DNA from: an uncultured Alphaproteobacteria bacterium
GTDB taxonomy: Bacteria; Pseudomonadota; Alphaproteobacteria; RF32; CAG-239
Direction of reading: 5' to 3'
Assembly (NCBI GenBank): GCA_947588655.1
Contig: CANPYS010000006.1
Coordinates: 1 to 61,016 of the forward strand
DNA length: 61,016 bases
Each line of letters begins with the position of its first letter. The first letter of the stretch is position 1. The position numbers and the translations under genes were made by a program. This document shows positions 26,300 through 32,834 of the stretch, in pieces. Below the pieces are notes generated by a model that was given only the letters and a program-made list of their open reading frames with translations, ran no database searches and was not told where the DNA came from.

Positions 26300-26644
26300 A
26301 TGGCTAACTATGAAAGTGTGCTGATTGCACGTCAAGACCTCGGCGCTTCGCAAGTCAACGACATTGTTTCTAATTTGAGCAATGTGTTGCAAAAAGAAGG
26401 CGGCGAAGTTGTTAAAATTGATAACTGGGGGCTTAAAAACCTCGCTTATCGTATTAAGAAAAACCGCAAAGGGCACTATGTTTTGTTAAACATTACCGCT
26501 CCTGCCAAAGCAATTTTTGAATATGAACGTTTGGTGCGCTTAAACGAAGATATTATTCGTTATATGACCATCAAAGTTGATGAATTTAACAACGAGATGA
26601 CTTCAGATGAAGACATTGCCGCTGTTGAAGAAGAAACCGCTTAG
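26300..26644 (+). CDS. rpsF: Small-subunit ribosomal protein bS6
   Basis: 114 residues, full length. [20 protein letters not shown] and the core [26 protein letters not shown] are diagnostic for bS6, followed by an acidic C-terminal tail. It binds S18 in the platform of the 30S subunit. First gene of the rpsF-rpsR-rplI operon with AAGGAG upstream. Confidence 0.97.
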   Translation: MANYESVLIARQDLGASQVNDIVSNLSNVLQKEGGEVVKIDNWGLKNLAYRIKKNRKGHYVLLNITAPAKAIFEYERLVRLNEDIIRYMTIKVDEFNNEMTSDEDIAAVEEETA

Positions 26645-26654
26645 GAGAAAAATG

Positions 26655-26879
26655 ATGGCAAAACAAACTTTTTTCAAAAGAAAATCTTGTCCTTTTTCCG
26701 GTGAAAACGCTTTGCGTATTGATTATAAAGATGTGAAGTTGCTTTCACGCTTTATTTCTGAAAAAGGTAAAATTATTCCAAGCCGGATTACTTCGGTTTC
26801 GGCCAAAAAACAACGTGAATTGGCTCGCGCCATTAAGCGTGCGCGTTACATCGGCTTGTTGCCGTATGTGGCACAGTAA
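26655..26879 (+). CDS. rpsR: Small-subunit ribosomal protein bS18
   Basis: The track starts 48 nt too early, inside rpsF. Two adjacent ATGs (26652, 26655) follow AGGAG; the second has the better 7-nt spacing and gives [12 protein letters not shown], 74 residues. [28 protein letters not shown] and [20 protein letters not shown] are classic bS18. It partners with S6. Confidence 0.95.
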   Translation: MAKQTFFKRKSCPFSGENALRIDYKDVKLLSRFISEKGKIIPSRITSVSAKKQRELARAIKRARYIGLLPYVAQ

Positions 26880-26893
26880 AGGGAGGACGAAAT

Positions 26894-27379
26894 ATGGAAG
26901 TCATTTTGCTTGAACATATTGATAAACTTGGTAAAATGGGCGATAAGGTCAAAGTTAAAAACGGCTTTGCCCGCAACTATCTTTTGCCCCAAGGCAAGGC
27001 TTTGCGCGTTACAGAAGCCAATTTAGCTTATTTTGAAAAACAAAAGGCTGAATTGGAAGCGCACAACAAAGCTTTGTTTGAAACAGCGTCACAAAAGGCT
27101 GAGGCTTTGCAAGGCTTTAAGGCTGTTCTTATCCGTCAGGCGGCTGAAACAGGTCAGCTTTACGGGTCGGTCACCATCCGCGACATTGCCGCCGCAATTA
27201 AAGAGGCTGGCTTTGATGTGGAACGCCGTTTTATTTCCTTGGAAAAGCCCATTAAAGATTTGGGCGTTTATCAGGTAAAGCTCAACCTGCATCCTGAAGT
27301 TTCGCAAACGATTCTGATTAATGTTGCCAGAACCGCTGATGAAGCCGGCAAACAGGAAAAAGCTTTCACGCAAGAATAA
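26894..27379 (+). CDS. rplI: Large-subunit ribosomal protein bL9
   Basis: 161 residues. The N-terminal domain MEVILLEHIDKLGKMGDKVK and VKNGFARNYLLPQGKA is unmistakable, followed by the long connecting helix and a C-terminal domain with a short acidic extension. Third gene of the operon, terminated by the hairpin at 27397. Confidence 0.97.
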   Translation: MEVILLEHIDKLGKMGDKVKVKNGFARNYLLPQGKALRVTEANLAYFEKQKAELEAHNKALFETASQKAEALQGFKAVLIRQAAETGQLYGSVTIRDIAAAIKEAGFDVERRFISLEKPIKDLGVYQVKLNLHPEVSQTILINVARTADEAGKQEKAFTQE

Positions 27380-27396
27380 ACCAAGCTTGCCTTAAA

Positions 27397-27426
27397 AAAT
27401 CCCTGCTTTAAGCGGGGATTTTTTGT
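27397..27426 (+). terminator. Terminator of rpsF-rpsR-rplI
   Basis: AATCCCTGC/GCGGGGATT stem followed by six T. Confidence 0.85.
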
Positions 27427-27440
27427 AAGTGATAAAAAAA

Positions 27441-27467
27441 AACAAGGTGCCTTTCGGCACCTTGTTT
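27441..27467 (-). terminator. Terminator of the second Omp25-like gene
   Basis: AACAAGGTGCC/GGCACCTTGTT stem, followed on the minus strand by a run of nine T. Confidence 0.9.
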
Positions 27468-27494
27468 ATATAAAATTACGCTCTTGTTAAAAAC

Positions 27495-28160
27495 TTAAAA
27501 CGTGTATCTCACACCCAATGAAAGTTCGTGTGATTTGGCTTCATACTTATTAATAGAACTTGCATCTCTGTAGCTCACATGACCTTCGTCAATGTAACGA
27601 TAACCAAAATCAACATTGAAATTATTATTCAAGGCATAAGACACGCCGGCACCAATTTGCCAAGCAAAAGTATTGCGGCTATCGCTTGCGATTGCCGGTC
27701 TCTTGCTACCATCCTTTTCTACATAAAACCCTTCTTCTTGGGCTTCCAAGTGTGCAATACCAATACCTGCGCCAATATAAGGTGTAAATTTAGTGTCTGT
27801 GTTAATGTCATAATAAGCATTAATCATCGCAAATTTGTTTTCCACAGATAATTCTGCGGTGCTATATGGAGAACGAAAATCTTTTTTAGCATCTTTTTTT
27901 AAGTTTAATTCAAGTTCTGTTCGCACAGGACCCGCCTTGATACCATAAGCCAAACTGCCGCCCCAGACGTTATCAGAAAATTTGACACTACCTTTAGAAT
28001 TGTTATCCCAAAGTTTGGTATATCTCATATCATGTGAGGCAAAGCTATAGTTGACTTTTGCCGAAACATATTGCTTATAATCAAAATGATAATCAAACGC
28101 ATTGGCGTTGGCAGAAAAAATAAATGTCGCAACACCAGCAAGTAATAAAGTTTTTTTCAT
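27495..28160 (-). CDS. Outer-membrane beta-barrel protein, paralogue of 21158
   Basis: 221 residues; signal peptide MKKTLLLAGVATFIFSANANA, then amphipathic strands with DINTDTKFTPYIGAGIGIAH and the C-terminal strand ending RYTF. The same family as the barrel at 21158, with diverged loops. The upstream 593 bp hold no gene but contain a structured region (28202-28420) and the IR-flanked promoter copy 2, which in its present orientation fires toward this gene from about 430 nt away. I find no convincing closer promoter. Confidence 0.87.
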   Translation of the reverse strand: MKKTLLLAGVATFIFSANANAFDYHFDYKQYVSAKVNYSFASHDMRYTKLWDNNSKGSVKFSDNVWGGSLAYGIKAGPVRTELELNLKKDAKKDFRSPYSTAELSVENKFAMINAYYDINTDTKFTPYIGAGIGIAHLEAQEEGFYVEKDGSKRPAIASDSRNTFAWQIGAGVSYALNNNFNVDFGYRYIDEGHVSYRDASSINKYEAKSHELSLGVRYTF

Positions 28161-28201
28161 GTGGAATTCCTTTATAAAAATTTAAGCCCATCCTGAAGGG
28201 T

Positions 28202-28420
28202 GGTCGGAGAGTTCGTAAATCAAATCTACTCAGATGATTCTTTTAGCCTTTCAAAGCACATTCTTTCAGAGATTGAATATGTTTCTTGGACATTCGCTAA
28301 AAGCTCCCCGACCAAAAGATGATCGGGGATATATTTATTATCAGCCGCTTTTGGGCAGCAGATAATTTGACGATGTTATACCCTAACACCGAAGTAGATT
28401 TGAGCTTACGACAGCTCTTT
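28202..28420. ncRNA. Candidate structured RNA or leader region
   Basis: An imperfect long-range stem (AGAGttCGTAAa-TCAAATCTACT near 28207-28230 with AGTAGATTTGAgcTTACG...CTCT near 28393-28417) encloses internal hairpins. These are CTTTTAGC/GCTAAAAG (28240-28303), ACATTC/GAATaTGT, CCCCGA/TCGGGG (28306-28328) and TTATC/GATAA (28336-28363). CCATCC-TGAA-GGGTGG lies just outside. A short GAGCT/AGCTC hairpin with TTTT could end a plus-strand transcript; read on the minus strand it would be the 5' leader of the barrel gene. No known RNA family is recognised and the strand is unresolved. Confidence 0.4.
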
Positions 28421-28503
28421 TGCACCGAACAGGCACTCAGTTGCCAAAGAACCTCCAGCAACGACTTTATTTTAGCGATAAAATTTCAAAATGCAATAAA
28501 AAA

Positions 28504-28536
28504 ATAATTGGTGTTTTGAAAGCGCGATAACATTCC
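28504..28536. repeat. Intergenic repeat shared with 20770-20803
   Basis: TAATTGGTGTTTTGAAAGCG followed by CGATAACATTCC, matching the copy upstream of the first barrel gene. It lies next to the conserved distal flank of promoter copy 2. Confidence 0.65.
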
Positions 28537-28597
28537 AAAAAGCTAAAAAAGCAAGGAAAATCAAGGGATAACGACAAAAATCAACTATCTCAAAAAA

Positions 28598-28700
28598 ACG
28601 TACCTTTAAATGATACAATTGTCAAGTTTTTTTATTGTCGTAAAATCAAGCACTTAGGTTTTTAAAAATGCCCCAAAAAAATGCACATTTAAACGTACGT
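28598..28700. repeat. Putative invertible promoter segment, copy 2 (OFF for 28754)
   Basis: Bounded by ACGTACCTTTAAATG (28598-28612) and CATTTAAACGTACGT (28686-28700), inverted repeats matching at 14 of 15 positions. The interior equals copy 1 (599-697). The upstream flank (caaggaaaatcaagg...caactatctc) equals the distal flank of copy 1, but the interior is reversed with respect to it. The promoter here (TTGACA 28625-28620, 17 nt, TACGTT) points left, away from the gene at 28754. Confidence 0.75.
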
Positions 28701-28753
28701 TAAAATTAGATACCTGAATGTATCAGGTTAACTTAACAAAAAGGAGAAAAACA

Positions 28754-29518
28754 ATGAGTACTAAAGAAGACTTTAATTCCGATATAAAAGATAGCTATGC
28801 TCTGACAGCTGAATTCCGATCTAAGGGTAATCTTGTAAAGACTGATCCGCAAAGTGCGGCGGAAGTGATGAATGAGGTAGAAGATCTGATGAAATCAGAT
28901 CAAAACAACGAATATTCATACAGAGCTGCCTTTGACACTTTGGCTGAGATTATCAAAGTTGATTCAAAATTTGGACAGAAAGCACTTAAATTAACGGCTA
29001 AGGTCATAGAAAAACCACTTTTATCTAAAACAGAAGGTTTTAGATTTGTACCATCTAAAACAGAGGGTTTTAGATTTTTAGGTAAGCTTGTTCAAATTAG
29101 TCCAGAACTTGCACCGGAAGCTTTAAAGCTTATAGAAGGAAACGCCACATCTGGGGGAATCAGTATATCTTCATGTGAAGCGGCTTCTGACGCTTTAAGA
29201 ACTATTGCAGAAATTCGTCCTGATTTGAAAGACAAAGCTTCTCAAACTCTGAAAATAACGGAGCAAGTACAAGACAAAATAACGCCCATTGAGCAGGTAG
29301 AAATTATTCACGGGATTTCACAAAAAGTGTATAGAAATAAAGAAACAGGAAAAGTACGAGCCAGAATTAAAATAAACCCTGATAAACAAGATTTGATTGA
29401 TTCGGCTAAAGACCGAATTGCTGCGAAAACTGCTAAGACCGCAGAAGAACCGGAAAAGCCAACGCCAAGCAACGGTGGCAATGTTCCTCCGATTAATAAT
29501 GGCAACGACGGTCGTTAA
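28754..29518 (+). CDS. Unknown helical-repeat protein, probably phase-variable
   Basis: The track starts at 28718; ATG 28754 has AAGGAG at proper spacing and gives 254 residues (MSTKEDFNSDIKDSYAL). No signal peptide or TM segment. Predicted mostly alpha-helical with HEAT-like periodicity (VDSKFGQKALKLTAKVIE; ISPELAPEALKLIEGN; RPDLKDKASQTLKITE) and a Gly/Asn/Pro-rich C-terminal tail. A 30-bp tandem duplication (29024-29083) encodes SKTEGFRF twice. It stands alone between the invertible segment and a terminator. No family recognised; cytoplasmic or secreted by a non-Sec route. Confidence 0.7.
   Translation: MSTKEDFNSDIKDSYALTAEFRSKGNLVKTDPQSAAEVMNEVEDLMKSDQNNEYSYRAAFDTLAEIIKVDSKFGQKALKLTAKVIEKPLLSKTEGFRFVPSKTEGFRFLGKLVQISPELAPEALKLIEGNATSGGISISSCEAASDALRTIAEIRPDLKDKASQTLKITEQVQDKITPIEQVEIIHGISQKVYRNKETGKVRARIKINPDKQDLIDSAKDRIAAKTAKTAEEPEKPTPSNGGNVPPINNGNDGR
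29024..29083 (+). repeat. 30-bp tandem duplication in the helical-repeat gene
   Basis: TCTAAAACAGAAGGTTTTAG and its neighbour differ at few positions over 30 bp; each unit is also a hairpin (TCTAAAAC/GTTTTAGA). Copy number changes would add or remove 10 residues in frame. Confidence 0.8.
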
Positions 29519-29534
29519 TGACAGCTCACAACAA

Positions 29535-29560
29535 AAAGCGCGCCCTCCAAGGCGCGCTTT
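29535..29560. terminator. Bidirectional terminator
   Basis: AAAGCGCGCC/GGCGCGCTTT stem with T-runs on both sides, between the convergent genes ending at 29518 and 29568. Confidence 0.85.
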
Positions 29561-29567
29561 TCTATAG

Positions 29568-30062
29568 TTAACAACAGGTCTTCGCGAAGTTAATGACTTC
29601 GTTGTTGCCATGTTCAACAATCATCTTGAACTGGCTTTCAGTTATCGGTTTCCCGATTTCTTTTTTGTGCTTTAAGCACTTTAGAATCTCGGACGTGTAG
29701 CCGCGTTTGATTAGAATACCAAACCCGTTGACACCTAAATCGTGCAATGAAACATAGCACAAAATCTCTTCCCTATTGCCGCGTTTCATCAGCTCTACTT
29801 CGGCATCTTGGCACAGCCACTTTGCCTCAATGTACGACATTATCGCCTGATGCGCACCTTGGCGGATGAAATACGGCTCGGCGGTATCCGAAAAGCAGAA
29901 ATTTTTAATATATGACATCAGCTCCTGCCGGTGTCCACGCTTAATAAAGCTAATTTCCGCATTCGGGTTGCGAAAATAATTTTCAGCTATAAAAGCTGAA
30001 ATTTTCTGCGGATCGCCCCCTGTAACAAGGGACAATTCCTGATTTTTGGTCAATTTTTCCAT
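29568..30062 (-). CDS. Unknown protein of ~33-residue KRGxREE repeats
   Basis: The track begins upstream; ATG 30062 (MEKLTKNQELSLVTGGDPQK) gives 164 residues, though no clear ribosome site precedes it (AT-rich leader). Four to five degenerate units read like E-x2-(F/L)(I/M)KRG-(H/N)RxE-(L/I)-x-(S/C)YI, e.g. FIKRGHRQELMSYI and LMKRGNREEILCYV, suggesting a helical solenoid. No signal peptide. I do not recognise a named family. A strong promoter (TTGACA-17-TTATAT) lies just upstream. The DNA is enriched in short hairpins (see findings). Confidence 0.7.
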   Translation of the reverse strand: MEKLTKNQELSLVTGGDPQKISAFIAENYFRNPNAEISFIKRGHRQELMSYIKNFCFSDTAEPYFIRQGAHQAIMSYIEAKWLCQDAEVELMKRGNREEILCYVSLHDLGVNGFGILIKRGYTSEILKCLKHKKEIGKPITESQFKMIVEHGNNEVINFAKTCC

Positions 30063-30111
30063 AATAAAATAATATATATAAATTTGACATAAATATAACT
30101 TTGCATCCTTG

Positions 30112-30140
30112 ATATAAGCACTTTTTAACACTTTTGTCAA
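30112..30140 (-). promoter_or_regulatory. Promoter of the KRG-repeat gene
   Basis: Minus strand TTGACA (30140-30135), 17-nt spacer, TTATAT (30117-30112), giving a leader of roughly 45 nt. Confidence 0.75.
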
Positions 30141-30146
30141 CAAAAA

Positions 30147-30172
30147 AATCCTCTGCTAAAAGCAGAGGATTT
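30147..30172 (-). terminator. Terminator of fabD-fabG
   Basis: AATCCTCTGC/GCAGAGGATT with a 5-nt loop, followed on the minus strand by seven T. Confidence 0.88.
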
Positions 30173-30190
30173 TCAAAGCTCTTTTAAAGC

Positions 30191-30928
30191 TTAAATCATC
30201 GCCATGCCACCGTTGACATGCAACGTCTGACCTGTGATGTATTGCGCCTCGTCTGATGCTAAAAACGCCACCGCATTGGCAATATCTTGCGCCTCGCCAA
30301 GCTTTGCCTCAGGGATACGGCTCAACAAATTCGCCTTAACATCGTCAGGCAAAACATCGGTCATGGGCGTCCGAATAAAGCCCGGAGCAACCGAATTAAC
30401 CGTCACACCACGCGAACCAACTTCTTGCGCCAAACATTTGTTCATGGCAATCATACCCGCTTTAGAAGCTGAATAGTTGGCTTGTCCGGCATTGCCCATA
30501 ACACCAACAACGGAAGCAATGCCAATAATGCGACCATAACGGCGCTTCATCATACCGCGCACCGCCGCTTTTGCAAGCTTAAAGCCCGCCGTCAAGTTCA
30601 CGTTTAAGACAAGCTGCCAATCTTCCTCAGGCATACGAATAAATAAATTATCACGCGTTAAACCAGCGTTGTTGATTAAAATATCAATCTGGCCAAATTT
30701 TTCCTCAACGTTTTTAATCAAACTGTTAATAGCTTCAGAATCGGAAAGATCCGCAACAAAGCATTCCACTTGATCGCCAAGATCCTTTTTCAAGGCTTCC
30801 ATTTTCTCAGGCGCTCTGTCTGTTAAGGCAAGCGTTGCACCCTGCGCATGCAATGTGCGCGCGATTTTGTCGCCTAAACCACCGGAAGCACCCGTAATTA
30901 AAGCCACTTTTCCATCTAATCTAAACAT
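30191..30928 (-). CDS. fabG: 3-oxoacyl-[ACP] reductase
   Basis: The true start is MFRLDGKVALITGASGG about 57 nt inside the track ORF, preceded by AAAGGA; 245 residues. Short-chain dehydrogenase with TGASGGLGDKIA (NADPH binding), NNAGLTRDN, Ser in IIGIASVVGVMGN, and the YSASKAG Tyr/Lys pair. FabG performs the first reduction in type II fatty-acid elongation. It directly follows fabD, the usual fabD-fabG order; acpP and fabF are not in the window. Confidence 0.95.
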   Translation of the reverse strand: MFRLDGKVALITGASGGLGDKIARTLHAQGATLALTDRAPEKMEALKKDLGDQVECFVADLSDSEAINSLIKNVEEKFGQIDILINNAGLTRDNLFIRMPEEDWQLVLNVNLTAGFKLAKAAVRGMMKRRYGRIIGIASVVGVMGNAGQANYSASKAGMIAMNKCLAQEVGSRGVTVNSVAPGFIRTPMTDVLPDDVKANLLSRIPEAKLGEAQDIANAVAFLASDEAQYITGQTLHVNGGMAMI

Positions 30929-30947
30929 ATTTTTTCCTTTCGTAAGA

Positions 30948-31892
30948 TTATAAATTTTTTGCCAACTCTTCAACCTCGGCAACATTGCCTACCGATACGG
31001 CGTTAAATGTACTCGCGCCGCGTTTGGCTAAGTTTGAAAGAACTTTCCCTGCGCCAAGCTCAATAATATCGGTCACATTCTGCTCTTTCATAAATTCAAC
31101 GGTTTCCCGCCATCTCACTGTGCCGGTAACTTGTTTAACTAAGTTTTCAATGATTTCTTTATGATTTGTTATCGGTTCAGCTAAAACGTTTGCAATCAGC
31201 GGAATTTCCGCATCATGACTTTCAACCTCGGACAAGGCTTTTTGCATAACATCTGCCGCAGGCGACATCAGCGGACTATGAAAAGGCGCGCTTACCGGAA
31301 GTTTTACACATCTTTTGGCACCAAACTCCGTGGCAATTTCAAGCGCGCGCTCTATCGCGCCTATATGCCCCGACAAAACCACCTGCCCGTCCGAATTATC
31401 GTTGGCGGCAACGCAAATGTCTTTTCCTTCGTTGCAGGCCTCAACCAACGCATCAATATCCTTAAACGAAACGCCCAAAACCGCCGCCATACCGCCAACG
31501 CCAACCGGCACTGCTTTTTGCATTGCTAAACCGCGCGTGCGCAAAAGCTTTGCCGTATCCGCAAGCGAAAAAACTTTTGCCGTTGCCGCCGCAGAATATT
31601 CTCCCAACGAATGCCCCGCCACAAAAGCCGCTTTATCTTTGAGCTTTATCCGAAATTCTTTTTCCAAAACCGCCACAACCGCTAAAGAATGCGCCATTAA
31701 CGCCGGTTGCGCGTTGGCTGTTAACATTAAATCAGCCTCTGGACCTTCCGTCATCAGTTGATATAAATTTTGCCCTAAAGCCTCGTTGACTTGTTCAAAA
31801 ACGTCACGCGCAGAGGCAAAATTTTCATACAAATCGCGCCCCATACCAACATATTGCGAACCTTGTCCCGGAAAAACAAAAGCATATTTCAT
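30948..31892 (-). CDS. fabD: Malonyl-CoA:ACP transacylase
   Basis: 314 residues. FPGQGSQYVGMGRDLY at the N-terminus, the nucleophile motif GHSLGEYSAA, Arg in LRTRGLAMQ and His in LPVSAPFHSPLM complete the acyltransferase active site. It loads malonyl groups on acyl carrier protein for fatty-acid synthesis in the cytoplasm. First gene of the fabD-fabG unit; 20-nt gap to fabG. Confidence 0.96.
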   Translation of the reverse strand: MKYAFVFPGQGSQYVGMGRDLYENFASARDVFEQVNEALGQNLYQLMTEGPEADLMLTANAQPALMAHSLAVVAVLEKEFRIKLKDKAAFVAGHSLGEYSAAATAKVFSLADTAKLLRTRGLAMQKAVPVGVGGMAAVLGVSFKDIDALVEACNEGKDICVAANDNSDGQVVLSGHIGAIERALEIATEFGAKRCVKLPVSAPFHSPLMSPAADVMQKALSEVESHDAEIPLIANVLAEPITNHKEIIENLVKQVTGTVRWRETVEFMKEQNVTDIIELGAGKVLSNLAKRGASTFNAVSVGNVAEVEELAKNL

Positions 31893-31991
31893 GCCAATAA
31901 AAAACCTCGTTTTATTAATCTTTTATTCGGAATTTAGGTGTAGTTTGTTTTAAAGTCAAGTTTTTCAAACAAAGGGGTTGAATAAGTTTTT

Positions 31992-32834
31992 ATGAATCCG
32001 ACAATCGCACCTAAAATTAGCGTTATCAGCATTACAAATAATCATGCGCACGTTTTGGAAACCGCCCTTAAATCTGTGGCTTATCAAGATTTCCAAAATT
32101 GGGAGTGGCTGATTTTTGATAACGCTTCCACCGATGAAACACCCCAAATTTTAAGCCGCTTTGAACATATTGAACCGCGCGCAAAAGTCTTTTTGTTATC
32201 AAAACCACAAAACCTAACTGAAATTTATAATCAGGCGTTTGAAATGGCAACGGGACAATATATCGCCTTTTTAGAGCCTGAAAATGTTTGGGTTAAAAAT
32301 AAGCTTAATGACCAGCTGAGTTTTATGAGCCGTTATCGGCCTGAAATGTGCCACACAAGCTATGCTTTTATTGACGCACAATGCCACGTTTTGCCTGTCG
32401 GGTGCAGTCATGCCGAGCCTTTGATTAATATGGTTAATTTTGACAAAGGTCCTTATTTGCAACTCTCAAGCCTGATGCTCAAAACAGCTAAACTTAAAAA
32501 AGTTTTCCCTCTGCCGGCGTTTAAAAACACATCAGATGACTTTTTGGGCGCTCTGATGAATAAAGGCGCGGCGTCTGTGGGCATTAACGAGGTTTTAAGC
32601 CTGTGTCGCCTGCGTTATGCGCCGCCAACCAAGCCCGATTATGATGATCGGCTTCAAAAATTATCTCAAGCTCTTGCCGCAGAAGGCAAAAAATTGCCCA
32701 ATGCCGTCCGTTATGACGCTTTTAAGGCTGATAACGTGGCGCGCATTGACCTTAAACCTTCGCACTATATTTTAAATGATGTTTACATCAGTATGGACGA
32801 ACTCTTAAACTTTAACTTGAATGGAATTTCATAA
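31992..32834 (+). CDS. Family 2 glycosyltransferase
   Basis: 280 residues. The GT-A nucleotide-sugar domain is visible in ISVISITNNHAHVLETALKS, WEWLIFDNASTDETPQIL (Asp/Asn-Asp signature), and FLEPENVWVKNKLNDQ, where the usual DxD-like position reads EPEN. The second half is less conserved. Probably adds a sugar to an envelope glycan; substrate unknown. Its stop overlaps the ftsK start (TAATG). Confidence 0.8.
   Translation: MNPTIAPKISVISITNNHAHVLETALKSVAYQDFQNWEWLIFDNASTDETPQILSRFEHIEPRAKVFLLSKPQNLTEIYNQAFEMATGQYIAFLEPENVWVKNKLNDQLSFMSRYRPEMCHTSYAFIDAQCHVLPVGCSHAEPLINMVNFDKGPYLQLSSLMLKTAKLKKVFPLPAFKNTSDDFLGALMNKGAASVGINEVLSLCRLRYAPPTKPDYDDRLQKLSQALAAEGKKLPNAVRYDAFKADNVARIDLKPSHYILNDVYISMDELLNFNLNGIS

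Noticed and set aside
28319-28507. 62-aa plus-strand ORF in the structured intergenic region
   Set aside because: No ribosome site or protein-like composition; overlaps the hairpins of the candidate structured RNA.
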